Source: a virus. Taken from it: a DNA stretch of 20,278 bases. The translations under genes and the position numbers were made by a program. The notes beneath the pieces are model-generated. The model was not told the origin of the DNA and did no database searches. It worked only from the letters and a program-made list of their open reading frames with translations. The DNA lies in IMG/VR virus record IMGVR_UViG_3300027631_000175, positions 1 through 20,278 of that record; one strand, 5' to 3'. Shown here piece after piece: positions 1 to 8,645 of the stretch (positions within the stretch are counted from its first letter, which is position 1; every line of letters starts with the position of its first letter).

Positions 1-1812
1 ACCAGAAGGGGTACTAGATGGGTTCGAAAGTAAAGACTTCGCTTTGGCTACGTTAGTTATAATTTGAACTATACCGCTAGCAAATTGTGCAATACCCGCA
101 CCACCACCAGTAACCGCATTCGCTGGGTTTGCTTGTGACATAGCAACTAACGAACTAATAGCTTTTGCCGTGTCGATACCGATTTGAACTAACGCGCTAG
201 CTTTGTTGAACTTTTCTAGTTTCTTCTGGTCTTTAATGAACATGCCACCAATAGCAGTAATGCCGTTAGCTATGTCGTTAGCAAACATTATTTTAGCGTC
301 GCGTTCGTTCTTAGCTTTTTCAACTCCTTCAAGTCTTAGCTTTTCGTCTTCGTCTGCAAACTTTTTATTTTGTTCGGCTTGCTTAACTTTATATTCCGCT
401 TCGATATTTGTAGCGTCCGCGCCGTATTGACTTGCGTCTGCTAGTAATTGTTCGTAATGGTATTTTAAATCTTGGCGTTCTTTTTCGCGTGCTGTTAATC
501 CAGCTTGGTAATTAATCTCTTCTAGTTCAAGTTGTTTTTCTTCCTTCGCTTTTTCGTAGGCTTTCAGTTCTTCATTTAGTTTTAACTGGTGTGCTTTGTC
601 AGCGTCTACTATTTTTTGATTAGCTACTTCGAGTTCTGCTAGTTCTTGCTGTGTATACAACGCTTTTAATTTTGCGCGTTCTTCTTTTGTTAATTTGTCG
701 TTAGTTAACAAGTCAGCTTGTAACCTTACATACTTTTCGTTAGTTATTGCTTCTTCGCGTTTAGCGTCGTCTTCTATTAAAGCTAGTTCTATGTCTTTAA
801 TTGTGCGCTGTGCGTCTATTCTATTCTTTGCGTACTCTTTTGCTTTTTCCGCATTTTTGCTAGCGTTTTCCGCGTTCTTTTGCGCTTGTTCGTTTGCGTC
901 TTGTATAGCTATTAACTTGCGGTCATTTACGCCAGATTGAATAATTTTCTTTTCGGCTTCGATTTGTTCGCGTAGTTTCTTACGTTTTTCCGCATTGTCT
1001 TTGCTAGCTATCTTTTGCAAAGCGTTCAATTCTTTTTGCGAGTTATGAATACGTCCTTTACCTTCTTTTTCTAGGGCTTTACTCTTTGCTATTTCTAGCT
1101 GTGTCGTGTCTTTTCCGTTAGCTTTTGCTTTGCTTATTTCAAAGTCGTACGCGCTCCCTATTTTTTCACTACGTTTTTTACTAGATTCTTGTACTTTGTC
1201 GTTAGCCTTACCGATTTTTTTAGCGTTGTCTTCTGCTTCGTACGTTGTTAAACCCATCCAGTCAGTCAAGTCTTTAAAACCTTGAATTAACATATTAATC
1301 GGAATCATTAAAGTCTGTAAAACTTTGTCAAGTACACCGATTTTATTTAAGAATAAACCGATAGCAACTACGATTGCAGTAATAACCGCCGTAATTATAA
1401 AGATAGGGTTTGCCATTATCTGTAAACCTAGCTTCACGAACGCACCGCCGACGTTCTTAACGACACCGCCTAAGCCTTTTAATGCGCCCGTAATGTCTGA
1501 CTTACTAATTTTACCTAAGTTACTGGCGAATACCTTAGACTTTTCGCTAGCTTCTTCGAAGTCTAAAGACATTAAACTAGACTGAATACCGCTAAAACTA
1601 TTACTAATTTGTTCAAACTTAGACCCACTAGCAAACACGTTAACAGCGTCGTTAGCGTCTTTGATTTTGTCCGAAAGTTCACCAGCTTTTTTAGCTAGGG
1701 CTTCCATTTGTGCGGGGTCTGTAGCGTTTGCTATTTCCGCTTTTAAAGCCCTTAGCTCGGACTTCATCGAGCCGACGCCCGTAAGTTTTAATGGTATCGT
1801 TACTTCATTCAT
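1..1812 (-). CDS. Tail tape measure protein (3' end beyond window)
   Basis: The first 604 residues of a protein that stays open to the left edge; it starts at ATG 1812 (MNEVTIPLKLTGVG), 14 bases after the preceding tail gene. The leader AATATAGTT touches the ATG. The layout is that of tape measure proteins: a short N-terminal domain, a hydrophobic stretch at about residues 120-158 (PIFIITAVITAIVVAIGLFL), then a long lysine/glutamate-rich coiled coil at about 190-500, then an alanine/glycine-rich segment with two hydrophobic parts (ALVQIGIDTAKAISSLVA and GIAQFASGIVQIITNVAKA). Family knowledge: the tape measure sets tail length and helps DNA pass into the cell through the membrane. Its presence implies a long tail, but contractile and non-contractile tails cannot be told apart here. 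The visible end resembles the C-terminal part of flavobacterial phage tape measures, so little may be missing; that last point is inference. Confidence 0.85.
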   Translation of the reverse strand, partial: MNEVTIPLKLTGVGSMKSELRALKAEIANATDPAQMEALAKKAGELSDKIKDANDAVNVFASGSKFEQISNSFSGIQSSLMSLDFEEASEKSKVFASNLGKISKSDITGALKGLGGVVKNVGGAFVKLGLQIMANPIFIITAVITAIVVAIGLFLNKIGVLDKVLQTLMIPINMLIQGFKDLTDWMGLTTYEAEDNAKKIGKANDKVQESSKKRSEKIGSAYDFEISKAKANGKDTTQLEIAKSKALEKEGKGRIHNSQKELNALQKIASKDNAEKRKKLREQIEAEKKIIQSGVNDRKLIAIQDANEQAQKNAENASKNAEKAKEYAKNRIDAQRTIKDIELALIEDDAKREEAITNEKYVRLQADLLTNDKLTKEERAKLKALYTQQELAELEVANQKIVDADKAHQLKLNEELKAYEKAKEEKQLELEEINYQAGLTAREKERQDLKYHYEQLLADASQYGADATNIEAEYKVKQAEQNKKFADEDEKLRLEGVEKAKNERDAKIMFANDIANGITAIGGMFIKDQKKLEKFNKASALVQIGIDTAKAISSLVAMSQANPANAVTGGGAGIAQFASGIVQIITNVAKAKSLLSNPSSTPSG

Positions 1813-1826
1813 AACTATATTATATT

Positions 1827-4664
1827 CTAGTAAGTTCTAATTTCTAAGCTAGTGTTATTTAAAACGTTGTCTTGGTGTGAATGTCCGCTAGTTCGACAAG
1901 TAACGATAACTACATTTCCGTCCGTGTTTATGTATGCACTAGTTAAGTAGTCATGTTCTACGTTGTTAATCATTACGTAGGTAGTTGAAAAGTCGTAAGG
2001 CGTTAATGGTGTACCTAAGTATTCACCAGAAGCCGTCCTAGTCCATACAATTAAATCACCGCTAAACACTACAGCCGTAGGCGCGCTAGTTCCCGTTTGT
2101 GTCATGTTAGCTACATAGCCACTTTTCGCAACTCTTACGCCGTTAATTCTAGGGGTTATTAATCCGTCTTCGTTTAACGTATTATCGTCACCTATTACAA
2201 TCCCTCGAACACCTTGCGAAATGCTGTTACGTGTGCCATAAACAGCCACGTTAGAACCTTCAAGAATTACGTTGCCAGTATTCATAGCAGAAGAACGTAC
2301 CGACATTAAAGCCGTGTTTGTTGTCGTACTTGGTGCTGGGTTTCCCGTGTTCGTTTGGAAAGGCGCTAAGTCTATTTCTGTATCTATACTGATTAGTTCG
2401 ACCTTAGTAAGTTGGTTTAAGTTGGCGTTGTAATCAATGACCTTGTTAATATTCCACCAGCTGTTATCGATACGGATTTTGTCGTTTAGCTTTAGTCTGT
2501 TTATGTCGCCTTCGTTTAAATAGAAGTATGCGGTTAACATTTTACCGACGTTAATTTGATTGATTGTACGACGCCAGTATAGATTCCACAAGTTGTTATT
2601 AGTTAACGTTAATGGATTGTAATAGTAAAAGTCACACGTACCGAAGTTAATGTCAAACGTTGGTGTGTTCGCATCGTCGAAGTGGGTAATAGCTGGGTAA
2701 GTGGTTATGTTAAAAGTACCAGCCGTTCCACTACTAATTAAATCCCACGCACCGCATGGCTGTTCGCCTCCATCTAATAAGATACGGATATTTGTTTTAG
2801 GCGTTTGTCCGTTAATCATTGGAACGATTGCGCCAAAAGTAGTTCTAGTAATCGGAGTCGGACTAAAAATAAGTTCTTTCGTGTCTACGTCGCGTACATA
2901 CTCGCTATCGAAAATATATTCTAGTTGCCCGTAAATTTCGTCCACACTTTGTTTATATAAAACGTTCGGGTCGTCGCTGTCTTCTTTGTAAGTTAATATT
3001 AATCTTTTGTTTGACACGTCTGGTAAAAACTCTAAGTTTTGTTCGCGGTCTTTTGCTAGCTTATAAGTCCAGTCTTTTGTCGTCCCGTCGTCGTAGTATT
3101 CGTCGCGGTGGTTTAAGATAATGTTATTCGGTTGCGATGGGTCTACGTCGGCAAATAAATTGTACATTAAAAATATAGACTTAACGAAGTCCGCTTGTTT
3201 AATCTTTTGCGGTACGTATTCGTTCATATTTAAAAAGCCACCAATAACAGCCGTATTGCTATTAGGCATTATTTCCATTTTAATATCGATAACATCTATA
3301 TTAACGTCGACCCTTGAAGCTACAATAGAAGAAGTTGCCCAACCTACTGGAAAGTTAGCAATAATGTTTTCTATTCCTAATTTGACTTTAAGTAAGTCAC
3401 CAGTTAAAATAGAACTAGAAGGCGAAGTTATAACCGTGTTTGCATACGTTGAACTATAAGACGTTCCGCTAGGTATGTAATCGTTAACTTGTATAGTTGT
3501 AAGCTGTGCATTTGTACCACCTACGCCATTGTGATTAGCGTTTAAATATGGAACAAAATAAAACGTTCCAGGTGCTGTAGTAAAACCTAGATTTTGAAAT
3601 GGTCTAACTGGTGAAGCCGAATAGTTTTCGTATTTAAGTCTGTATGTTATGTTAAATCTAAACTCGTAGGATTGTGAAGCTAACGGGTCTGTGTCCGTTG
3701 GTGCTGTGTAAATTCCCGTCGTAGGATTAAAGATGTTTTGGTCGTCTAGCGTTTCTGTCCAGTTCGTAATAAAGTTTGAATAGTAAACAAAAGACCCGTT
3801 TGTAGATTGTGGCTGTGCGGTTGTAAATACTTTTTCAGCTAAGACTTTATAGTCTGTCCAGTCTACAGCGTTTTCGTCGCCGTTGTATGGTATTAACAAC
3901 TTGTCAAAGTTTGCATCTGTTAAACCCGCCCAAGAATAAGTATAGCCAGCGTTACTAAATATGCGGTCGAAATAAAGTTTAGCATATATAGCGGGCTTCA
4001 TTTGTCGCATATGGTATTCGTTCCCGTTTGTTTCGTAAGGAAGAACGTATTTAAACCCGTCTGCTATGGTATTGTCAAAAGTGGAAACTATATAGTCCGA
4101 CGTTTGAAAGTGGTCTAGGTCTGAAAAGTCTATGTCGGATATTTCCGCGCTATTCATTGTACTAAATAGTTCCGCTTTCGTGTCCTTTATAATTACTTCG
4201 TAGTTAACAATTTGTTCGTGTGCGTCGGTAAGTTGCTGTTTGTTTACGTTCATTAATTGCAACAAAGCATTATCTAAAATGACTACGTTGTTTTGTACTA
4301 CTTGACACCTTGTTAACTTAGATAAGTCGAACGTACCCGCTTCGATATTTACGTCGTAGTAATGGTTTAATAGTTGGTTATTGTTATCCGTTCCAGGTAG
4401 TACGATAGTCTTTGAAAACGTACCGCTACGCTTTGATATGTCGCGTATGTCGCCTACTGAAAAGTTAAGCGGAAAGGCTACGTCTTGACGTACTTCTAAA
4501 ACACCGCCGTAGTTTTCTGTAGCACCTAGCGACTTCAAGAAACTATTTAAACACGCGCCAGCTTCGAACGTACCGACACCCGCTAAGACGCGGTCTTCGA
4601 ATGTCGTTAAAGTTTGTTGTACTTCGTTGTTTCCTTGTAGTATTATTTTTACTATGTTAACCAT
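1827..4664 (-). CDS. Large tail structural protein, probably baseplate/tail-tip
   Basis: A 945-residue protein starting at ATG 4664, overlapping the end of the upstream tail gene by 8 bases. The N-terminal part has a segment I recognise from Bacteroidetes phage tail proteins, GDIRDISKRSGTFSKTI at about residues 72-88. A long beta-rich, Asn/Thr/Tyr-rich middle follows, with WTYKLAKDREQNLEFLP around 535-550. The C-terminal third has an IGDDNTLNEDG-type stretch near residue 840 that looks like a turn-rich beta-helix, as in fibre-like or receptor-facing regions. There is no signal peptide or membrane segment. Its place immediately before the tape measure supports a tail role. The exact part (distal tail, hub or fibre) cannot be fixed from sequence alone. 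Confidence 0.7.
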   Translation of the reverse strand: MVNIVKIILQGNNEVQQTLTTFEDRVLAGVGTFEAGACLNSFLKSLGATENYGGVLEVRQDVAFPLNFSVGDIRDISKRSGTFSKTIVLPGTDNNNQLLNHYYDVNIEAGTFDLSKLTRCQVVQNNVVILDNALLQLMNVNKQQLTDAHEQIVNYEVIIKDTKAELFSTMNSAEISDIDFSDLDHFQTSDYIVSTFDNTIADGFKYVLPYETNGNEYHMRQMKPAIYAKLYFDRIFSNAGYTYSWAGLTDANFDKLLIPYNGDENAVDWTDYKVLAEKVFTTAQPQSTNGSFVYYSNFITNWTETLDDQNIFNPTTGIYTAPTDTDPLASQSYEFRFNITYRLKYENYSASPVRPFQNLGFTTAPGTFYFVPYLNANHNGVGGTNAQLTTIQVNDYIPSGTSYSSTYANTVITSPSSSILTGDLLKVKLGIENIIANFPVGWATSSIVASRVDVNIDVIDIKMEIMPNSNTAVIGGFLNMNEYVPQKIKQADFVKSIFLMYNLFADVDPSQPNNIILNHRDEYYDDGTTKDWTYKLAKDREQNLEFLPDVSNKRLILTYKEDSDDPNVLYKQSVDEIYGQLEYIFDSEYVRDVDTKELIFSPTPITRTTFGAIVPMINGQTPKTNIRILLDGGEQPCGAWDLISSGTAGTFNITTYPAITHFDDANTPTFDINFGTCDFYYYNPLTLTNNNLWNLYWRRTINQINVGKMLTAYFYLNEGDINRLKLNDKIRIDNSWWNINKVIDYNANLNQLTKVELISIDTEIDLAPFQTNTGNPAPSTTTNTALMSVRSSAMNTGNVILEGSNVAVYGTRNSISQGVRGIVIGDDNTLNEDGLITPRINGVRVAKSGYVANMTQTGTSAPTAVVFSGDLIVWTRTASGEYLGTPLTPYDFSTTYVMINNVEHDYLTSAYINTDGNVVIVTCRTSGHSHQDNVLNNTSLEIRTY

Positions 4665-6090
4665 TTACGTTATTGTTATTTGCTAGTTTAACTACAATAG
4701 ATTGTTTAATAAGATTCTTGTTACGTTGCTTGAAAACTTCGTAGGAGTTCGTTTGAACGATACACGGGACGTAAGCTGTTGAGGTCGCTACGATTCCATC
4801 TATACAAGAATAAGATACTTTTTTGATGAACGTTTGAGGTGAACTAATTAACTCGTTAAAGTAAGCTGACATTTGTTCGTTTAGCCAGTTCGTGTTTAGT
4901 TCGATTGTGTTTGTAACATTTATGTTAAACGTATTAAATCCGAACTCGTCTAGCTTGTAAGTCCAGCCACCACCAGTAACATAACCTTTAACGTCTTTGT
5001 TAAACTCGTCGCGTGTAATTTCCCCACGTTCGTAGCTTTTAAGTTGGAAAGCAAAGCTAGAAAATGAACCTAAGCGGTCTAAGAAGCAAATATGGTACTC
5101 TTCGTTCAAAGTTCTTTTGTCGATGTTCACGCGGTATTTGATAGACTTTTGCCCGCTGTCTTCGTACCAAAATTCGTAGTAGGTTGTGTCGTCTTTGATT
5201 AGTGGCAACGTTCCAGAAACAGCCGTAAGCGTTCCATAGTTGTTAGCACCAACGGCAATTTGAGTTATCGAATCGTTACTAACTACAGACTTAGAAAATA
5301 GTTCGCCGTCGTTATTCTCAAAGTATATCTTTTTACCTAGTCGCGGTCTAGCGTTTAGCCATATGTCTTGTCCTAACGTTGAATAGAATTCAGTCTTTGG
5401 CTGGTTCGTTAGCCATAGCTTCGTGTTTGCGTTTAGGTTGTAATTGTCGTCGTCGAACGTTGGAAATTCGCCCCAAGTGAACGCGCCGTTAAATACTCTA
5501 AAATTATCAAATGACGTAATGTCGCTAGTAATTACTTTGCGGTTATCCGCGTAGTTTACTATGCCGTTCATGTCTACGTCTGTTATCGACGTGAAAGGTA
5601 CGTTTACTTCGAACCAAGTAGACGAAGAAGCCGTAACAGAATGCAAGCCCTCAAGTAATGGGTTTGCCGTACCGCCATCGTCTTGTGTTATGTTTATTTG
5701 GTCGCCTACGTTAAAGATGTTAGCAACGTTCACACGTGTAATAGTTCCGCTCAAAGTTAAAGCCGACGTGTAAGTAATTTCGTATAGGTACTCTTCACCT
5801 ACAGAAACGCTGTAATTGAAAAAAGAATTTACCGCGGGGGTGTCCGTTGTTATCGTCGGGTCAAAGTCCCAACTAACGTAGCTACTTAGAAACTTAGATA
5901 GTTCAAGTTCGCCGTATCCAGTCGTAAAGGTAGGAACGATTCTAAACGAACCTAGTAAGGTCGCGCCGTTGTAAACTTGGTAAATGTAACGAAAGCCCGT
6001 ATTGTTCTTGTTCGTGCTGTTTACGATAAACTTAATAGGGTTGAAAGCTGGTGTAAACTTTTGGGGGTTTGCTATTATTGTCTGTGCCAT
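4657..6090 (-). CDS. Tail structural protein, beta-rich
   Basis: A 477-residue protein that starts at ATG 6090 (MAQTIIANPQKFTPAFNPIKF), 29 bases after the large terminase stop, with the leader AATATAGTC touching the ATG. It is rich in Thr, Asn, Tyr and Phe, lacks membrane or signal segments, and reads as beta-sandwich material of the kind seen in phage tail and baseplate proteins. The segment GGGWTYKLDEFGFNTFNINV near residue 370 resembles parts of other flavobacterial phage structural proteins. It overlaps the next tail gene by 8 bases, suggesting the two products are made together and may touch in the virion. It has no portal or capsid hallmark that I can see, although a portal would be the usual gene at this spot. 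The structural role is inference from position and composition. Confidence 0.6.
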   Translation of the reverse strand: MAQTIIANPQKFTPAFNPIKFIVNSTNKNNTGFRYIYQVYNGATLLGSFRIVPTFTTGYGELELSKFLSSYVSWDFDPTITTDTPAVNSFFNYSVSVGEEYLYEITYTSALTLSGTITRVNVANIFNVGDQINITQDDGGTANPLLEGLHSVTASSSTWFEVNVPFTSITDVDMNGIVNYADNRKVITSDITSFDNFRVFNGAFTWGEFPTFDDDNYNLNANTKLWLTNQPKTEFYSTLGQDIWLNARPRLGKKIYFENNDGELFSKSVVSNDSITQIAVGANNYGTLTAVSGTLPLIKDDTTYYEFWYEDSGQKSIKYRVNIDKRTLNEEYHICFLDRLGSFSSFAFQLKSYERGEITRDEFNKDVKGYVTGGGWTYKLDEFGFNTFNINVTNTIELNTNWLNEQMSAYFNELISSPQTFIKKVSYSCIDGIVATSTAYVPCIVQTNSYEVFKQRNKNLIKQSIVVKLANNNNVNG

Positions 6091-6119
6091 GACTATATTA
6101 AATTTCTTTTTTGTTTAGG

Positions 6120-7271
6120 TTAGAACGCGTAATAGGCGTCGTCCGTAAAGTATTGTTCTTTTATGTATGCAACGCCGTAACGTGTGGCGTCCATAGCATC
6201 GTCCCAAAGTTTAACTGGTTCGTCTAGTATCTGGTCGCCTATCTTTTTCCATTTGTAGTTTTGGTATTCCTTCTTTAAGCCTTCGTGTTCCATGCAGAAT
6301 ATTCCGAATGTCTTTACGTTGTCGATACCCTTCTTAACAGACTTGTTAGCGTTAATCACGTTGTATCCGTTATTATTTAGTTCGGCTATTATTTCGGGTC
6401 GTGCGTAGTCGGCTACGATGTCGGCGTTCTTTTCTATGTTAAGTTGAGCAAAGCGGTCTAGTAGGTCGGACGTCGTTAGGTAGCTTTCGTAAATGACGGG
6501 TTCTATAAAGATGTCCTTTTCATGCCAGTATATCCGCATTAACGCGTTGGGGTGGTTATAACCAAAGTCAAGCCCGTATATAAATTGTGTGAAGCGTGCG
6601 GGTCTGTGTGGTAAGAATGTCCAATTAGAATATATGTTCGACTTACTGATAGCCTTTTCACCTAGTGCGTAGATTTGGTACAACGCTTCGTCGGTACGTT
6701 TAAGGTCTTCTATTTGGGTCTTTATGGATTCTGGTAAGAACGGGTTGTCTTTGTATGTAGACTTAATTAGTATGCTTTCGTTTTTTGGTAGGTCGTATAG
6801 CCAGCTGTTCGAGTCCGACGGGTTGTAATCAAATATCAACTTAGATTCGGTACGCATATTCAATTGCGTGAAGTCGTCGTAGTATAGTTCGTTCGCTTCA
6901 TTACACCATGCTAAATGTCGTTTACGTCCTCGTATCTTTTGCTCGTCGTCTACGCTAAAGAATTCTACTATCGACCCGTTGTTGAATGAGTAGATATGTT
7001 CGCTCATGTTATGGCTTGACTTTTCGTATATGCCAGCATCTTTAAGAACTTCTAAGAAGTCACGCATAGCTGTAGCCCGTAACGCTGGGAATGTCTTACG
7101 AATGATGGAAACGACCACGCCTTTGTTCTGTAGGCAATAGACCAAAATAAGCTGGCAAAGTGAGTAGGTCTTACTTGAACGCGAACCCCCCTCGTTAATG
7201 ATAAAACGCGCCTCGTTATTGTAAAGCGCGTCGTAGTTCTTTTCGAAGACAACCGTACTTTTTAAATCCAT
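6120..7271 (-). CDS. terL: Terminase large subunit
   Basis: The ATPase and nuclease that cuts and packages phage DNA at the portal. The 383 residues contain both expected domains. The N-terminal ATPase has Walker A GGSRSSKT at 28-35 and a Walker B/catalytic region HLAWCNEANEL at 119-129 with E125 as the likely catalytic base. The C-terminal RNase H-like nuclease has acidic residues in LDFG (D235), VADYA (D288) and WDDAMDATRYG (D357/D358/D361). This is the Terminase_3/PBSX-type family; the length is slightly below its usual 400-450, but the motif set is complete. The start ATG overlaps the previous stop as TAATG. The gene sits one small gene after the small subunit. Unusually, tail genes follow it rather than portal and capsid genes. 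Confidence 0.95.
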   Translation of the reverse strand: MDLKSTVVFEKNYDALYNNEARFIINEGGSRSSKTYSLCQLILVYCLQNKGVVVSIIRKTFPALRATAMRDFLEVLKDAGIYEKSSHNMSEHIYSFNNGSIVEFFSVDDEQKIRGRKRHLAWCNEANELYYDDFTQLNMRTESKLIFDYNPSDSNSWLYDLPKNESILIKSTYKDNPFLPESIKTQIEDLKRTDEALYQIYALGEKAISKSNIYSNWTFLPHRPARFTQFIYGLDFGYNHPNALMRIYWHEKDIFIEPVIYESYLTTSDLLDRFAQLNIEKNADIVADYARPEIIAELNNNGYNVINANKSVKKGIDNVKTFGIFCMEHEGLKKEYQNYKWKKIGDQILDEPVKLWDDAMDATRYGVAYIKEQYFTDDAYYAF

Positions 7272-7459
7272 TATTGTGCAATTTCTACTTTTACTAATTC
7301 AACAGCCCAACCCATAGGATAAAACGCTACTAGTAAACGCGAGCAATCCTTAACGTATATAGTTATGCCAGTTTCATCTTTGCAAGTCCTAACATTTGTG
7401 AACGTGTTTTCGTATGTTGTATAGTCTGGGCGTGTTATTTTAAAAGTAACCTTTTCCAT
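7271..7459 (-). CDS. Small protein between the terminase subunits
   Basis: A 62-residue protein, MEKVTFKITRPDYTTYENTF at its start, with no family I recognise. It looks like a small single-domain beta/alpha protein: alternating hydrophobic residues, two cysteines (in RTCKDE and KDCSRL) and no membrane segment. It is joined at both ends by one-base TAATG overlaps, to the small terminase upstream and the large terminase downstream, so it is probably translated by re-initiation along with the packaging genes. A role in packaging is possible only by position. The continuous coupling on both sides makes it a real gene. Confidence 0.7.
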   Translation of the reverse strand: MEKVTFKITRPDYTTYENTFTNVRTCKDETGITIYVKDCSRLLVAFYPMGWAVELVKVEIAQ

Positions 7460-7890
7460 TAGTCTAGTTCTTTTGTATCTGGTCTGATAATGCTAATCTT
7501 AATTTCGTTTATCGCTTCGCCGTTTGTAGTTACGTCCGTCTTTTCGGTTAGGTTGTTTAGTCTTTGGGTAATGGACGGGTTGTATTGACCGACCATGCCA
7601 CCTTCGATTTGGTCTTGACGGATTGACTTCTTTATACGTTGGCAGATGGTGCAATACTCGTCGTACGCTTGATTCGTATTTCTGAAATAATGTTCTATTG
7701 TTACCCCTTGTTCGTATCCGTATACTTCGAAGCCTTCTAACGTTAGGGGTACTCTTAACGCTTCTTGGACTACTTTACCGCTTTGTAGGGCTTTGTCTAT
7801 TAGTCTTGGGTTGCTTTGTACTTTATCCTTGTAGGCTTCGAACATTTCCCATAGTATTTCGGGTGTCTTTATGTATTTAGGCTTTGCCAT
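7459..7890 (-). CDS. terS: Terminase small subunit
   Basis: The DNA-recognition partner of the large terminase. The 143 residues match small terminases of Bacteroidetes phages: an N-terminal KTPEILWEMFEAYKD segment, a central region with YRFRNTN-like aromatic/polar helices (seen here as HYFRNTNQAYDEYCTIC), and the distinctive stretch EGGMVGQYNPSITQRLNNL at about residues 97-115 followed by TEKTDV. Family knowledge: the small subunit forms a ring that binds the packaging site and controls large-subunit activity. It starts at ATG 7890, overlapping the upstream gene by 14 bases, and ends in a TAATG junction with a small gene before terL. The position next to terL supports the call. Confidence 0.88.
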   Translation of the reverse strand: MAKPKYIKTPEILWEMFEAYKDKVQSNPRLIDKALQSGKVVQEALRVPLTLEGFEVYGYEQGVTIEHYFRNTNQAYDEYCTICQRIKKSIRQDQIEGGMVGQYNPSITQRLNNLTEKTDVTTNGEAINEIKISIIRPDTKELD

Positions 7891-8068
7891 GTTTCGTGTT
7901 TTTGAAGTGGTTTAAGAATTCGTCTTCATCTATTTCCTCTAGACATAGTAGCCCGTCCGCATTTGTTAGGTAAGCTATGTAATGAAAGCCTTCGCGTTCT
8001 AAGTAGTCTGTAATCTTCTTACTGGCTTCTAGCATTTCTTTTCCGTAGTCTAGTAGATAGTATCTCAT
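7877..8068 (-). CDS. Small conserved-looking phage protein
   Basis: A 63-residue protein starting MRYYLLDYGKEMLEASKKI. The frame is open upstream to another ATG at 8140, but I chose ATG 8068 because it forms an ATGA junction with the stop of the preceding gene and avoids a 76-base overlap. The protein is mostly helical with an acidic tail region (LCLEEIDEDEFLNHF) and carries no catalytic motif, signal or membrane segment that I recognise. It overlaps terS by 14 bases. Position suggests an accessory role near the packaging genes, but nothing in the sequence proves one. Confidence 0.65.
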   Translation of the reverse strand: MRYYLLDYGKEMLEASKKITDYLEREGFHYIAYLTNADGLLCLEEIDEDEFLNHFKNTKHGKA

Positions 8069-8247
8069 TTCTTTTTTTTGAACGTGTTTTTGTAGATACT
8101 CATTGCCTCGCGTGAGTGAGTTTCCCAAGTGTGTATACATACGGCGTATCTTTGTTTTTCGTCTGGGTGCGTATCTATAGACTCAAGGTCTTTCATGCAC
8201 CTATTTAGGAACGTTTGTTTTTGTTCTCCTTTTACTGGCTGTGGCAT
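8065..8247 (-). CDS. Small 'MPxPxxGE...RC...AVC' motif phage protein
   Basis: A 60-residue protein beginning MPQPVKGEQKQTFLNRC and continuing DEKQRYAVCIHTW. This matches a short pattern that I recognise from many unrelated phages: MPxPxxGEs, about five residues, F..RC, an acidic/proline spacer, then Q..AVC and an aromatic residue. Two spaced cysteines (RC and VC) are kept. The pattern's function is unknown to me; it is often found near structural or packaging genes, as here. The motif begins at the first Met, so the long start is right even though it overlaps the upstream gene by 47 bases. The C-terminus is lysine-rich and ends in an ATGA junction. Confidence 0.72.
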   Translation of the reverse strand: MPQPVKGEQKQTFLNRCMKDLESIDTHPDEKQRYAVCIHTWETHSREAMSIYKNTFKKKK

Positions 8248-8491
8248 TTGGTTTTTGTCTTACTGGTTTTTTAATAACTTCTTTTTCCGTGTTTACGTCG
8301 GCTTGTAGTTCTTCGTCGATTCCTTTGTAACTGATTGTCACGTTTTCAGCTTCGAAAATGTACCCTAAACCTATCGTCTGGTAGTGCTTAAATTGTGCGG
8401 GGTGGATTTTGTCTACTTCTACTCTACGTTGTCCTAGTACACTATCGTAAGTAATGATAGTTTTACCTTTGTATTCTTCTTTAATTTTCAT
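8201..8491 (-). CDS. Small basic-tailed protein of unknown function
   Basis: A 96-residue protein starting MKIKEEYKGKTIITYDSVLG. Residues 1-60 look like a compact beta-rich domain with FKHYQTIGLGYIFE near 34-47. The last 30 residues are charged and Lys/Arg-rich (RQKPNATASKRRTKT), likely disordered and able to contact nucleic acid or another phage protein. It starts 11 bases inside the preceding small membrane-protein gene and overlaps the next by 47. I recognise no family. The upstream and downstream overlaps place it within the late transcription unit. Confidence 0.65.
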   Translation of the reverse strand: MKIKEEYKGKTIITYDSVLGQRRVEVDKIHPAQFKHYQTIGLGYIFEAENVTISYKGIDEELQADVNTEKEVIKKPVRQKPNATASKRRTKTNVPK

Positions 8492-8645
8492 TTTGTTCGT
8501 TTTTTAGTTCGCTTCCTATTGCTTTGATTATAATAAGTACGCCAAACATTCGCAAAGCTACTTCGTAACCACCTAGACAGATTACACCGCCTATAGTGAA
8601 TAATACTATACGCGAAAGGGCGTCCGCTATTTCATTCGTTTTCAT
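8481..8645 (-). CDS. Small membrane protein (54 aa)
   Basis: A short gene of 54 residues starting MKTNEIADALSRIV. It has a hydrophobic stretch at about residues 13-29 (VLFTIGGVICLGG region) and a second at about 33-42 (MFGVLIIIKAIG), so it is probably membrane-associated, with a polar Asn/Glu-rich tail. Evidence for being real: its ATG at 8645 lies 14 bases inside the sigma-like gene, its stop overlaps the next start by 11 bases, and it carries the same AATATAGTT leader just before the ATG as the tape measure gene. Without it there would be an uncovered gap in an otherwise continuous operon. Holin is conceivable but not supported by any specific motif. Confidence 0.6.
   Translation of the reverse strand: MKTNEIADALSRIVLFTIGGVICLGGYEVALRMFGVLIIIKAIGSELKNEQNEN

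Noticed and set aside
203-940. Plus-strand open frames at 203-430 and 695-940 (Ser/Ala/Phe-rich)
   Set aside because: They lie opposite the tape measure coiled coil; the Ser/Phe/Leu bias is what antisense of Lys/Glu-rich codons gives, and no plus-strand signals accompany them.
1325-3459. Plus-strand open frames at 1325-1585, 2701-2934 and 3121-3459
   Set aside because: All are antisense to long, well-supported minus-strand tail genes and have no recognisable protein pattern.
5561-7880. Plus-strand frames at 5561-5773 and 7698-7880 and a minus-strand frame at 7052-7252
   Set aside because: The first two are antisense to the tail protein and terS; the third is an out-of-frame shadow inside terL with no sensible composition.
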